Assembly (NCBI GenBank): GCA_016188215.1
Contig: JACPIF010000008.1
Location: 56,448-101,438, forward strand
DNA length: 44,991 nt
Reading direction: 5' to 3'
Source of the DNA: Candidatus Woesearchaeota archaeon
GTDB taxonomy: Archaea > Nanobdellota > Nanobdellia > Woesearchaeales > JACPIF01
The notes below the pieces were generated by a model. The model had not been told where the DNA came from and did not search any database. It saw only the letters and a list, made by a program, of their open reading frames with translations. The translations under genes were made by a program, and so were the position numbers. This document shows positions 1 through 8,718 of the stretch, piece after piece (positions within the stretch are counted from its first letter, which is position 1; the number at the start of each line of letters is the position of its first letter).

Positions 1-1405
1 TTCTGCCCTGCAGGAGCTCCCTGCCTATATAGCGCGCATTAAAATAAAATCTCTTGAATGCCTTGGCGGCCTGCTGCTCAAGGTATTCCTGGCTAAGCTC
101 TTCTGATAAATGCATGGATGCTGTATAGCCGCCAAGGGAATCAAAACTCTCGTCCTTGATCCAGTTATTGCTCTTAGCCATGCCATACAGTTGAGTTCCT
201 GGGAAGGGGGTTGCAATCTTGTACTCTACCTGGTGCGGCAGGAGCTTTATGCTAAAATCAATGGTTTCCTGGACGGTCTTGCGGGTAGAGCCGGGCAGGC
301 CCAGTATGAAAAAGCATGTTGTCCTAATCCCGTTTTTCTCGCATAAGCGTATAGTGTCAAGGATCTGCTGCGTGTTAATCGGCTTGCGGTTTATCATCTT
401 CAAGATATCTGGATTGATGTCCTCAACGCCGAAATTGATGCATTCGCATCCTGCCTTTGCCAGAAGCTCAATGGTCTCCTTTTTCAATAATTCTGGGCGT
501 GTCTCAAACACAAATCCGACTTTCATCTTGCTGCCTATGATCAGGTTGCAGAGGTCTTCAACCCTTTTTTGATGCAGTGAAAATAATGGGTCGCGGAAGA
601 AAAAACCTTTGATGCCGAATTTCTCATAATTATGCTTAATTTCCTCGAAAATATTTTGAGCATCCCTTGCCCGCCATTTCAAGCCCTGATTCACAGGATA
701 AGGGCAATAGCCGCATCCGTACGGGCAGCCCCGTGATGCCTGTATAGTTACCAGAGGAGCTTTTGAGACCATGGGATAATACACATATTTCTTGTAAGGG
801 AAGAGGCTCCAATCAGGAAATGGCAGTGTGTCCAGCACCTCTTTTTCCAAGCGCTTTGCAGGAGTGGTTTTTTTGACATCTTTTCCCGATAAGTAGGCAA
901 TACCAGGTATCTGGTCCAGGTCTTCCCCGAAGCATATTCTCTGAATGCATTGTTCAACTTCTCCAAGGATTGCAATGTCATAATATGGAGGAAGAAGGTC
1001 AGGCCTCTCATTTATCATCTCCCCTTCAACAATTATCTTCACATTAGGGCAAGCTTCTTTAATGGTTTTGGCAACCATATCCCGCTCATAGAGAAAACAG
1101 CTTGCTGAACAAGCCATAAGTACATAGTCAGGAGCGAAATCCTTGATCTTTGGCGTTATATTCCCTAATGCCAGCCCTTCATTTGCAGCATCTATCACAA
1201 GCATCTCAAAACCATGATTCCTCAAGATAGTTGCTGCATAAACAAGCTGCACTACTGGAATTCTGACGAATTTGTTTTTAAGGCCAGTAATAAAGTTATT
1301 TACAATGCTCTTTGCAAAATTATTCTTTACACCCATGCCGCCCATCAAGTCGCGGTTGATATAATATTTGTCCGGACCTGGGGGGTTGAGAATCAATATT
1401 TTCAT
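1..1405 (-). CDS. Radical SAM protein with B12-binding-type N-terminus (3' end off window)
   Basis: An open frame runs from an ATG at 1405 to the left edge without a stop, giving 468 codons, so the C-terminus is missing. The protein starts MKILILNPPGPDK, as B12-binding-domain radical SAM proteins often do. A Rossmann-like region of about 200 residues follows, then the radical SAM motif C-x3-C-x2-C at Cys227, Cys231 and Cys234 (sequence RGCPYGCGYC). Later blocks (GVEDINPDILKMI, FILGLPGST) match the SAM barrel. Family members catalyse radical methylations or rearrangements; the substrate here is unknown. A TATA-like box at 1430-1438 on the minus strand, 29 bases upstream, supports this start. 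It is divergent from the glycosyltransferase genes at 1684. Two related proteins occur at 6249 and 27296. I am sure of the superfamily, not of the reaction. Confidence 0.9.
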   Translation of the reverse strand, partial: MKILILNPPGPDKYYINRDLMGGMGVKNNFAKSIVNNFITGLKNKFVRIPVVQLVYAATILRNHGFEMLVIDAANEGLALGNITPKIKDFAPDYVLMACSASCFLYERDMVAKTIKEACPNVKIIVEGEMINERPDLLPPYYDIAILGEVEQCIQRICFGEDLDQIPGIAYLSGKDVKKTTPAKRLEKEVLDTLPFPDWSLFPYKKYVYYPMVSKAPLVTIQASRGCPYGCGYCPYPVNQGLKWRARDAQNIFEEIKHNYEKFGIKGFFFRDPLFSLHQKRVEDLCNLIIGSKMKVGFVFETRPELLKKETIELLAKAGCECINFGVEDINPDILKMINRKPINTQQILDTIRLCEKNGIRTTCFFILGLPGSTRKTVQETIDFSIKLLPHQVEYKIATPFPGTQLYGMAKSNNWIKDESFDSLGGYTASMHLSEELSQEYLEQQAAKAFKRFYFNARYIGRELLQGR

Positions 1406-1457
1406 GCACTTGGGGGTTACTATAATGGTTATATAAATCTTATTATACTCTGGCTTC

Positions 1458-1610
1458 ATTGAAAAGTTCCTCAGCATGCGCTTCGGTTGCCATCGGCTCA
1501 GGTTCGTATAACGTAGCCTATAGCACGTTTCTCTCTGGAACCTCGAAACGCGCCCAAAGCAAGGCTTAGATAACCTTCGCAATATTGATGGCAACTTCGA
1601 ACTTTTCAAT
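1458..1610. repeat. Long nested foldback element A in divergent spacer
   Basis: The 278-base spacer 1406-1683 has no credible gene. It contains perfect inverted arms of 12 bp (1458-1469 attgaaaagttc with 1599-1610), nested arms of 9 bp (1486-1494 gttgccatc with 1587-1595) and an inner 6 bp pair (1500-1505 with 1538-1543). The inside is more GC-rich than the flanking promoters. It could be a small non-coding RNA or a MITE-like foldback remnant. Similar but not sequence-identical structures lie at 19161-19322 and 39449-39595. Confidence 0.55.
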
Positions 1611-1683
1611 AACGCTTATGCTCTACAAGGCCAATAAACGGTGCATAACATTAATAAACAAATATGCCAAACTAAGAATCACG

Positions 1684-3300
1684 ATGAAAATTAATGGGGC
1701 CTGGAAACACAGGTTCTTGATTGTTATCCTGCTAATTGCTGCCTTTTTGCTCTTTACCAGCCTTACTGACAGATACCTTTGGGGAGATGAAGCTGAGGTT
1801 TCCTTGCTGTCAAAGAATATCCTTGCTTTCGGCTACCCAAGCATGAATGATGGCAGAAATATAATCTTCAGTGACTATAAAGGCGATATCATATTGCCTG
1901 TTGTGACAAGCGGCGACTATGTCTGGAAATGGCATCCATGGCTGCCGCATTATGTCATTGCGGCATCCTTTTCTTTATTTGGAATGAGTACGTTTGCTGC
2001 CCGCTTCCCGTTTGCGCTTGCCAGCTTATTGACAATTATTCTGACATACTTCCTTGCGCTGAAAATAAGCAATAAGAAGACAGCTAACCTTGCTGCTTTG
2101 CTGCTTGCCCTTTATGTGCCGTTTTACCTTTACTCAAGGCAGAGCAGGTACTATGCGCTAGCAATATTACTTACGGTTGCAGTGCTCTATGCATATGTGA
2201 AGTTTCTCCGGAGCGAAAGATATGCGCCTGTATGGCTGGCTGCTGCACTAGTGCTTACATTTTACACAAATTATAATGCGTTCTTCAGCCTATACCTAGC
2301 ATTAGGAGCGCACTTTCTGTTGTTTAATTACAACTGGGATAAGCTCAAGAAGCTGATTCTTATTTCACTAGCGGTTGCATGCCTTACACTGCCCTGGTTC
2401 CTCTATGCCAGCCTTGGCAGCAAGTATCAGGGATTCCAGTATAATATCCTGTTTGGGCTGGCGTATCTGGTTGCGTATTTCTCGCTTTACATCTTTCCCG
2501 TGGTCTTCTGGGCTCTTTTGTATGCATTGTTTAGGAAACGATTATTGGGGAAGGAAGAAGCAAGCTATTATTACCTGCTACTGCTGTTTGTCTCGGCAGC
2601 ACTGCTTGTAAATGTCTTGATTATCCCCTGGGAGTTGCCTACTTTCAGGTATATCATCATCCTGTTTCCTGTGGCAGCTGTCCTGAGCGCGCGAATCATA
2701 GAAGCGGCATGGGAGCATAGGAGGTATATGGCGATTGCGCTTCTTGTCCTGTTAGTTAGCTCTAATGCGCTGTTTATCTTTTTGCTCAAGCCTGTTGAGC
2801 CCATTGCACTTGACTATACAGAGAAGGATTCAGAATCATATTTCTTTGTGAAAGAAAACCTGCAATTGAGATTCTTGCTTTGGGATTATTTGTATGAGAT
2901 AACGCACCATTATGAAGGGCCTACAGAAAAGCTCGTGAATTATTTATTGGAGCATGGCAACAGGGATGATACGTTTCTTACGAACACTAATGACCTGTCT
3001 ATCATTTTTTACACTGATATGATCAGCTATAAAGTTAATGAGCAGCTGCCAGATTGGGTCATACCGAGAGAGGCGAGCTGCAGCTGGGGTAATCTCGGAA
3101 AAGAAGCATGCGATTATCTTGCCAATTTATTGGCAGAGAACAAAGATAAGTATGAGGAGATTCTCATAGAAAGCACGGATTATATTTATATCCTGGATGA
3201 GCCTCATCCAAGGACGCACAGGTTCAGAGAGAATGCCGGAATGCCGGTGTACAGGCACGAGACATATCCATTGAAGATTTACAGGCTGAATAATGGCTGA
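1684..3300 (+). CDS. GT-C membrane glycosyltransferase, PMT/ArnT (GT39)-like
   Basis: 538 residues. The N-terminal transmembrane helix (IVILLIAAFLLFTSL) is followed by an extracytoplasmic loop with RYLWGDEAEVSLLSKNIL, the acidic DE motif typical of polyprenyl-phosphate-dependent GT39/GT83 enzymes. About ten hydrophobic helices and then a soluble C-terminal part of about 150 residues follow. Such enzymes move a sugar from a lipid-phosphate carrier onto protein or lipid on the outer face of the membrane. The frame is open from an earlier ATG at 1585, but that start lies inside foldback element A; the ATG at 1684 gives a normal N-terminus, with an AT-rich TATA-like stretch at 1650-1658. The stop overlaps the next gene by 8 bases, so the two are co-transcribed. 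Confidence 0.85.
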   Translation: MKINGAWKHRFLIVILLIAAFLLFTSLTDRYLWGDEAEVSLLSKNILAFGYPSMNDGRNIIFSDYKGDIILPVVTSGDYVWKWHPWLPHYVIAASFSLFGMSTFAARFPFALASLLTIILTYFLALKISNKKTANLAALLLALYVPFYLYSRQSRYYALAILLTVAVLYAYVKFLRSERYAPVWLAAALVLTFYTNYNAFFSLYLALGAHFLLFNYNWDKLKKLILISLAVACLTLPWFLYASLGSKYQGFQYNILFGLAYLVAYFSLYIFPVVFWALLYALFRKRLLGKEEASYYYLLLLFVSAALLVNVLIIPWELPTFRYIIILFPVAAVLSARIIEAAWEHRRYMAIALLVLLVSSNALFIFLLKPVEPIALDYTEKDSESYFFVKENLQLRFLLWDYLYEITHHYEGPTEKLVNYLLEHGNRDDTFLTNTNDLSIIFYTDMISYKVNEQLPDWVIPREASCSWGNLGKEACDYLANLLAENKDKYEEILIESTDYIYILDEPHPRTHRFRENAGMPVYRHETYPLKIYRLNNG

Positions 3301-4843
3301 AAAGTTTGACAAATTTCTTGCGATAGTGCTTGTAGCATCCTTTATACTAAGGTTGTATTTGTCACTGGTTGCAGTTCCATTGAATGGTGTTGAGACAAAT
3401 CATCCGAATATTATACGGTATATGGCGCATGCAAAGGCAATTCCTGTAATCATGCCGTTGCAGCCTGGCGCCTCATTGTACCATGACACGCCTTTGTTTC
3501 ATATGACTGCCGCAGCCCTTTATTTTGTATTCTCACAGCCTGGCATTTTCTGGGGAGAATTTATACTTAAACTGATATCCCCTGTGTTTGCATTGCTGAC
3601 TATGATCCTGCTTTATGCAACTGCCATCAGGCTGTTTGGCAGCAAGAAGATCGGTTTTTATGCAGTATTATTCTATGCGTTCCTGCCTTTAAGCTTGCGC
3701 CTGACTACCTATATGACGCTGGACACTGAATTTGCTTTCTTTATCCTACTGAGCTTTTACCTTCTTTTGGAGCAAAGGTCATGGCTTGCAGCCCTGTCAT
3801 TTGGCGTTGCATATAATATCAAGGCATTGGCATTGTTCTATTTCCCTTTCCTGGCGTATGTGCTCTACCACCAGAATAAGGATGCTGGATACAGGAAGAA
3901 ACTGCTCGTGTTTTTTCTGATAGCTTTATTATTTATTGCGCCATGGATGATCAGGAATGGGGTTGCACTGCATAATCCTGTATATCCAATGTTCAATAAC
4001 CTGTTTGATGGGTATAAGCATGAGCTTGATGACTCCTTTAACAGGGGCGGCTCGCTCGGGCATTTCTTCTACAGGAATTTCCCTGCCAAATTCTTCTTTG
4101 GGATGTTCGGATTTCCTGAAGAGAACAAGGATATTGAGTTCAGCTTCTACGGGGTTTCAGAGGATACTGTGTTCAACCTGATTAAATTGAGTGATCCGTG
4201 GATAGTGCTGCTGGTTAATTTATGGGCCATGCTCATAATTGTATTTTCACTGCCAATCTGGTTTGGTATTTACTACCTGTTCAAGAATGCCCATGTGTTT
4301 AGCAGGTATTTCCTGGCTGCACTAATTTCTGGAAGCCTGATACATGCTGTTTACATATTCCTGACGAGCGATACTGCAACCAGGTACTACAGCCCGGTTT
4401 TCCCCCTGATTGCCTTGCTGTGGGCGTATGGATTAGTTAATGCTATACAGAAGCCATTTTTCCAGCATAATTTTGTGAAGAAAGCCGGGAGGCTGTTCAT
4501 TGTTGGGATGCTGCTTGGGTTTATTGCTGTGCAGACTTATGAGACGCACCTTATCTCTTTTGAGATACATAAGTATGATGCTCTGTTTAAGTGGGTAAAT
4601 ACATATATACCGGATGATGCTTACATTTATAGGGTTAGCGGCATAGTTACATATTATACAGGAAACTATTACACTGATTCAGTTGAGAAGGTGCGCGATA
4701 CGCAGGGGTATATCATCACGCAGCACGTTACTGATTACGGACCTAGCCTGTATCTGCCTGAGAAAGTTCCAGATGAATTGGAGGTCAAGGAGCTGTATTC
4801 AAATGAGAAGATGGGGGTCAGGGTGTATCGGGTGGTGACCTAA
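3293..4843 (+). CDS. GT-C membrane glycosyltransferase, PMT/ArnT (GT39)-like
   Basis: 516 residues with many predicted membrane helices. It starts MAEKFDKFLAIVLVASFILRLYLSL, and the first extracytoplasmic loop carries acidic and histidine residues (NGVETNHPN, then YHDTPLFHM). Later SLRLTTYMTLDTEFAFF resembles the PMT_2 (GT39) pattern. The C-terminal soluble tail is short and has many tyrosines. It overlaps the preceding GT-C gene by 8 bases (ATG at 3293, previous TGA at 3298-3300), so the two are a tandem pair, perhaps adding successive sugars from lipid-linked donors. The acceptor and sugar cannot be read from sequence. Confidence 0.82.
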   Translation: MAEKFDKFLAIVLVASFILRLYLSLVAVPLNGVETNHPNIIRYMAHAKAIPVIMPLQPGASLYHDTPLFHMTAAALYFVFSQPGIFWGEFILKLISPVFALLTMILLYATAIRLFGSKKIGFYAVLFYAFLPLSLRLTTYMTLDTEFAFFILLSFYLLLEQRSWLAALSFGVAYNIKALALFYFPFLAYVLYHQNKDAGYRKKLLVFFLIALLFIAPWMIRNGVALHNPVYPMFNNLFDGYKHELDDSFNRGGSLGHFFYRNFPAKFFFGMFGFPEENKDIEFSFYGVSEDTVFNLIKLSDPWIVLLVNLWAMLIIVFSLPIWFGIYYLFKNAHVFSRYFLAALISGSLIHAVYIFLTSDTATRYYSPVFPLIALLWAYGLVNAIQKPFFQHNFVKKAGRLFIVGMLLGFIAVQTYETHLISFEIHKYDALFKWVNTYIPDDAYIYRVSGIVTYYTGNYYTDSVEKVRDTQGYIITQHVTDYGPSLYLPEKVPDELEVKELYSNEKMGVRVYRVVT

Positions 4844-4849
4844 ACCGAT

Positions 4850-5548
4850 ATGAGAAAGAAAATATTTGTTATTTTCATTATAGCATTGTTTATTGTAGGT
4901 TGTGTCCCTCAATCTGATGAAGTCTCAAAAAAGACTACAGTTACCCAAAACGCGAGACAGGAGATTGTATCATTAGATAATTTGTATTTGAGTATAAGGC
5001 CTATTTCATTTAAAGATGGTGTTGGACCAAATATTGTATATGAAAAATTAAATGAGGATTTAATAATTGTTCTTAAAGATAATAATCCGGATATTGACCC
5101 GAAATTTCGAGTGTATAGTTATGTTCTTGAGCAAGATTTACCAAAATATAAAGTACCAAAAGACGAACTTTTTAAAATTGCTCTTTCAAATTTTGAAGAG
5201 GAGGAATTCCCATTAAATATTTTAACTTCTGAAGACGGTATAGCTATAGCCATATTTCCAATATGGAATGAGTCTTTTATGATTGGGGAAGATATTGTTC
5301 AGTCTCATTTACTTTCGGAATCATCCCTCTCAATACTAAGAGATCAGCTTGGCGAAGAATATTATATAAGAATATCGAACTGGGGCGTTTTTATGGCATT
5401 TAGAAAGTATATCCCAGAAGAAGCGTGGGATGGGCTTAGAAATATTGCATTAGAAGCCTACCAAAATGAGATGCAGCCATTATCGGATAAACTTTTTCTT
5501 TATAAAGAGGGAAAAATAATAACCGTAAAGGATGAATATCCTTCATAG
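4850..5548 (+). CDS. Predicted lipoprotein of unknown function
   Basis: 232 residues. A short basic start (MRKK), a hydrophobic segment (IFVIFIIALFIV) and the lipobox-like end LFIVGC point to a lipid-anchored exported protein with mature Cys17. The rest is acidic, soluble and has no motif I recognise. It begins 6 bases after the GT-C pair on the same strand and is probably transcribed with it. Codon use is clearly more AT-rich than in the genes on either side, a sign of separate origin. It could be a surface solute-binding or scaffold protein; I make no functional claim. Confidence 0.7.
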   Translation: MRKKIFVIFIIALFIVGCVPQSDEVSKKTTVTQNARQEIVSLDNLYLSIRPISFKDGVGPNIVYEKLNEDLIIVLKDNNPDIDPKFRVYSYVLEQDLPKYKVPKDELFKIALSNFEEEEFPLNILTSEDGIAIAIFPIWNESFMIGEDIVQSHLLSESSLSILRDQLGEEYYIRISNWGVFMAFRKYIPEEAWDGLRNIALEAYQNEMQPLSDKLFLYKEGKIITVKDEYPS

Positions 5549-5597
5549 CAGATTTAGGATAACCAAGAATCTTTTCCATGATAACCTCTTTCACTAA

Positions 5598-5606
5598 CTT
5601 TAAATA
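5598..5606 (+). promoter_or_regulatory. Archaeal TATA box for ferredoxin-DUF4346 gene
   Basis: The sequence ctttaaata is centred 26 bases before the ATG at 5628, matching the TATA-to-first-base distance of the 5S gene in this window. The mRNA probably begins at or next to the start codon (leaderless). Confidence 0.7.
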
Positions 5607-5627
5607 CCCTATGGGGCTTTCTCCGTC

Positions 5628-6221
5628 ATGATGAAGAAGCTCAGGGTAGAGTATAATCATGAGAAGTGCATCGGGACGAAAACGTGCATAGCGGCCGCTC
5701 CAAGGTATTTTGAGCTGAAGGGGGGGAAGGCGCATCTTGTTGGGAATTACAAGCAGGAAGGGATACAGGTTTCTGATTATGAGGCAGATGAGACTGCTTA
5801 CAATGAGATAGTGGAAGCTGGCGCTTCATGCCCGGTGAATGCGATCAAGGTCAAGGACATGAATTCAGGAAAGGTGCTGGTTGGCACTGAGATAACAACT
5901 GCTCCGGATTACAGGGAGGTCACTGCACAGTATGATGACATGAAGGAATTTGCATTGGATCCTAACGGGTATTTCCTGATAAGGGTTAATCATGCAACCA
6001 AAGAGATTGAGGTGGGGTTCTGCAAGGAAAGGAACCATGTATTAGTCAAGATAACTGGAAAGAAGCCGATTGATATCTATCAGACTATCATCAATAAAGA
6101 GAAGCTCATCAGCAGGATAGACCATGGGGCATATCTGGGAAGGGAACTGCAGAAGGCATACATGGCATTGCAGCATGGCCTTGAGTATGTGCAGGATGAT
6201 GAGCTGAAAGCTAAAGGTTAA
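5628..6221 (+). CDS. Single-cluster ferredoxin fused to DUF4346 domain
   Basis: 197 residues in two parts. Residues about 4-75 are a single-cluster ferredoxin: Cys14 and Cys20 (KCIGTKTC) and the distal Cys68 (SCPVNAI). The usual second cysteine of C-x2-C-x2-C is Thr17, so only three cysteines remain, as in [3Fe-4S] ferredoxins. Residues about 105-195 match DUF4346 (DPNGYFLIRV, SRIDHGAYLGRELQKAYMAL, YVQDDEL), a domain otherwise seen with pterin- or thymidylate-related proteins. A role as electron donor is likely, and the radical SAM gene 27 bases downstream is the obvious candidate partner; that pairing is inference. Start: the first of two adjacent ATGs, 26 bases from the TATA box. Confidence 0.8.
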   Translation: MMKKLRVEYNHEKCIGTKTCIAAAPRYFELKGGKAHLVGNYKQEGIQVSDYEADETAYNEIVEAGASCPVNAIKVKDMNSGKVLVGTEITTAPDYREVTAQYDDMKEFALDPNGYFLIRVNHATKEIEVGFCKERNHVLVKITGKKPIDIYQTIINKEKLISRIDHGAYLGRELQKAYMALQHGLEYVQDDELKAKG

Positions 6222-6226
6222 AATAC
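6217..6226 (+). promoter_or_regulatory. TATA-like box for radical SAM gene at 6249
   Basis: The sequence ggttaaaata is centred about 27 bases before the ATG at 6249 and overlaps the stop region of the ferredoxin gene. It suggests that the radical SAM gene has its own leaderless promoter in addition to read-through. Confidence 0.5.
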
Positions 6227-6248
6227 GAAGAAAATATACTATTGGGCT

Positions 6249-7817
6249 ATGGCATCAAAAATCATTCTGGTATACCCTTCTTCTTCCCCGGATATTGAAG
6301 GCGGAGAGGTTGATTTTGACCGCTATAAATCAGTCCCTATCGGAGTCCTTAATATTGCAACTTGGCTAGACCATAACGGGTATGATGTCAAGATAATAGA
6401 CGGCAGGGCATACACGAAAAAGGAGACTCTGGAAAAGCTGAAGAAGGAGCTTCCAGGAGCGTTGTGCGTCGCGTTCGGCATCACCACAGTCCAGATAAAG
6501 CATGGGTTGCACCTTTCTGAATTCATCAGGAATTTTGACAAGAACATACCGATAATCTGGGGCGGCATACACCCAACAATGTTTCCCCTCCAGACTATAA
6601 AAGACAAGGCAATGGATTACCTGCTGTACGGGGAGGTTGAATATCCACTCCTTGATTTAATACATTACCTGGAGGGAAGGAAGAGCAGCATTAAATCTGT
6701 TAAAGGGCTTGTGTACAGGAAAGATGGGCAGGTAATCATGAATCCTATGCATCCAGGCATCAATCCAAATGAGCTCCCTGTGCCAAAATATGAGCTGTTA
6801 GATATTGAAAGGTATATAGAGCGGGATTTTCTCACTAATCTGGGAAAGATAAAAAAGATGCGGGCTTTAGACATCAACACAAGCAGGGGTTGCCCATATA
6901 GATGCAATTTCTGCCCGAACACCATGGATGTCTTTAAGCGGTACAGGGTCCAGGAGATCAACCGCGTCTTTCAACTGATTGACCATCTGGTTGAAACCTA
7001 TAAGCTTGACCATATCTGGTTCTGCGATGAATTGTTCTTCGTGGAGAAAACAAAGGTACGGGCAATTGCACAGCATATCATAGACAAGGGATATAACATA
7101 ACATGGGAGTCTAATGCAAGGGTTGACCAGTTCAATGAGAGATTATTGAATGATGAGCTGCTTGCCCTGATAAAGAAATCTGGATGCTTTGCATTGCGGA
7201 TGGGCATGGAATCAGGCTCTAACCGCATACTGCAGCTCATGAAAAAAGATTGTGTGGTTGATGATATTGTAAGGGCGGTTGAGCAGTGCGAGAAATACGG
7301 CATCATCCCTATTGGCAATTTCATAATCGGATTTCCGACTGAAACCAAGGAAGAGATGGTGGCTACTGCCAAGCTGATATTGAAATTAAAACAGATATCA
7401 CCTAATGGATTGTTCTATTCACCTGGGCTGCTAAGGCCGTATCCAGGAACTGAAATATATGAATATGCACGGCAATACGGCGGGTTTGACGAGCCTAAGA
7501 CTTTGCGGGAATGGGCTGAGAAGGAGATTGATGTGGGATTATTTGTCAATCCTTCAGATTTGAGATGGATAAAGGATCCTGAATGGCTATTGAATTTCCA
7601 GGTTTACTTTTATGTATTGACAGTCATGAAAACACATCAGCTGACAAAGAAGCACCTTTCCCCTGCCTGGAAACTAGCAGGGAAGATATCCGAGTTCAGG
7701 CTTAACCATAATTTCTGGAAGTTTGGCATAGAGCCGAAGATGATGATAGCTGTCAAGAAGTTCCTGGACAAGAATTCCGCGATGGCGCAAATGATGAAGA
7801 AGACATTGAGCTTATGA
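6249..7817 (+). CDS. B12-binding-domain radical SAM protein
   Basis: 522 residues. The N-terminal cobalamin-binding-like Rossmann domain (residues about 1-150; IILVYPSSSPDIEGG, PIGVLNIATWL, IIWGGIHPTMFP) is followed by the radical SAM core with Cys215, Cys219 and Cys222 (RGCPYRCNFC) and the downstream blocks GMESGSNRILQLMKK and IIGFPTETKEEM. The family performs SAM-radical chemistry such as C- or P-methylation. The substrate is unknown; the setting among glycosyltransferases and methyltransferases suggests a lipid or sugar modification. Its last 6 bases overlap the convergent methyltransferase gene at 7812. It follows the ferredoxin-DUF4346 gene, a plausible reductant. Confidence 0.9.
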   Translation: MASKIILVYPSSSPDIEGGEVDFDRYKSVPIGVLNIATWLDHNGYDVKIIDGRAYTKKETLEKLKKELPGALCVAFGITTVQIKHGLHLSEFIRNFDKNIPIIWGGIHPTMFPLQTIKDKAMDYLLYGEVEYPLLDLIHYLEGRKSSIKSVKGLVYRKDGQVIMNPMHPGINPNELPVPKYELLDIERYIERDFLTNLGKIKKMRALDINTSRGCPYRCNFCPNTMDVFKRYRVQEINRVFQLIDHLVETYKLDHIWFCDELFFVEKTKVRAIAQHIIDKGYNITWESNARVDQFNERLLNDELLALIKKSGCFALRMGMESGSNRILQLMKKDCVVDDIVRAVEQCEKYGIIPIGNFIIGFPTETKEEMVATAKLILKLKQISPNGLFYSPGLLRPYPGTEIYEYARQYGGFDEPKTLREWAEKEIDVGLFVNPSDLRWIKDPEWLLNFQVYFYVLTVMKTHQLTKKHLSPAWKLAGKISEFRLNHNFWKFGIEPKMMIAVKKFLDKNSAMAQMMKKTLSL

Positions 7818-8627
7818 TTTCTTGCCGTATAAAAGGATAGGATTGCCTGGCAGGCCGAAGTATGCGTACGCTCTTGAGAAAAGGCTGAATAAGGGCTTGT
7901 ATTTGAGCAACCTGTAAGCCAGCTTTCCTTTCATTGTCTTGCTCTGTTTTATGGCATCTAATTCTACCAATGAGATTGCCTTTACTTGTGTTAATCCAGC
8001 TCTTTTCAGCGCTTTTTTGTACCTAAAGGTTGTGTAGAGATGCTCGTTTGCCCCTAATTGGGCAGCAAGGAAATCCTTGCGCCATTTTGCATCGCTCATG
8101 AAAGGAGGTTTCATGACCTCTGATTGCGCTATGAATATGCCGTCTGGCTTCAGGCTTCTTGCTGCTTCCCTAACCATTGCATCCATGTCAGTTGCATGGT
8201 GCAGCACATGGTTGCAGTAGACTACGTCAAACACATCATCCTTTAATGGGGATCGCTCAATATCTCCTGCTACAGGATTTAAGGAAACTTTTGAGAATTT
8301 CTTATAGTCTTTTATTGCGGCAAGGCCGCATTCTTTGCTTTGGTTCATGTCCATAGAAACAGTGAAGCAGCCTTTTTTGGCGAAGAAGTAAGAAGCCATG
8401 GCGCGGCCGCAGCCGAATTCCAGTATTTTTTCTGTACCTCTCAGGTTCAGGATGTTGAGGACTTTCTGAAATTTCTTATCTTTCCTGTAGCGCTCGGTTG
8501 CTTTCTTCAGGTCTGCATCAAGGTAGCCTTCCTCTACCATCTCTTTGTATTTAGGAGAGCTTCTTATTTTCCTGACAAACGCAATGTAGCCCATGATTTC
8601 CTGCTGCTTGATAGTATGCACATCCAT
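7812..8627 (-). CDS. Class I SAM-dependent methyltransferase
   Basis: 271 residues. Motif I is ILEFGCGRAMASYFF, the motif II acidic residue lies in VSMDMNQS, and FDVVYCNHVLHHATDMDAMV with LKPDGIFIAQSE are the usual motif IV/V blocks of Methyltransf_11. The basic N-terminal extension of about 65 residues may fix the substrate. A minus-strand TATA box at 8648-8658 is 26 bases upstream of the ATG, so the start is well placed. It is divergent from the next methyltransferase and probably modifies a sugar or lipid of the surface glycan; the target is not identifiable. Confidence 0.88.
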   Translation of the reverse strand: MDVHTIKQQEIMGYIAFVRKIRSSPKYKEMVEEGYLDADLKKATERYRKDKKFQKVLNILNLRGTEKILEFGCGRAMASYFFAKKGCFTVSMDMNQSKECGLAAIKDYKKFSKVSLNPVAGDIERSPLKDDVFDVVYCNHVLHHATDMDAMVREAARSLKPDGIFIAQSEVMKPPFMSDAKWRKDFLAAQLGANEHLYTTFRYKKALKRAGLTQVKAISLVELDAIKQSKTMKGKLAYRLLKYKPLFSLFSRAYAYFGLPGNPILLYGKKS

Positions 8628-8647
8628 ACGTAGACGGCAAATTATAG

Positions 8648-8658
8648 CTTATTTAAGC
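8648..8658 (-). promoter_or_regulatory. TATA box for methyltransferase gene starting at 8627
   Basis: On the minus strand this reads as a cttaaataag-like box centred 26 bases upstream of the ATG. It forms one half of a compact 91-base divergent promoter region (8628-8718). Confidence 0.6.
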
Positions 8659-8686
8659 TTTTGCATGGATGCATTACAAGGGATAG

Positions 8687-8697
8687 GTTTAAATAAA
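8687..8697 (+). promoter_or_regulatory. TATA box that fixes the start of the methyltransferase at 8719
   Basis: gtttaaataaa is centred 27 bases before the ATG at 8719. Upstream in-frame ATGs at 8593 and 8665 would place the start codon before the promoter, so they are unlikely to be used. Confidence 0.65.
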
Positions 8698-8718
8698 GCT
8701 GCAGAAGCCCTCTTGCCA

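Noticed and set aside
748-1011. 87-residue open frame on the minus strand
   Set aside because: It lies in another frame of the radical SAM gene 1-1405, which reads through without a stop and has all family motifs.
1585-1683. In-frame upstream extension of the first GT-C gene
   Set aside because: It starts inside foldback element A, has no membrane-protein features, and the ATG at 1684 fits an A-T promoter box better.
8593-8718. Earlier starts (8593, 8665) of the plus-strand methyltransferase
   Set aside because: Both lie upstream of the TATA box at 8687-8697 and overlap the promoter of the divergent gene.
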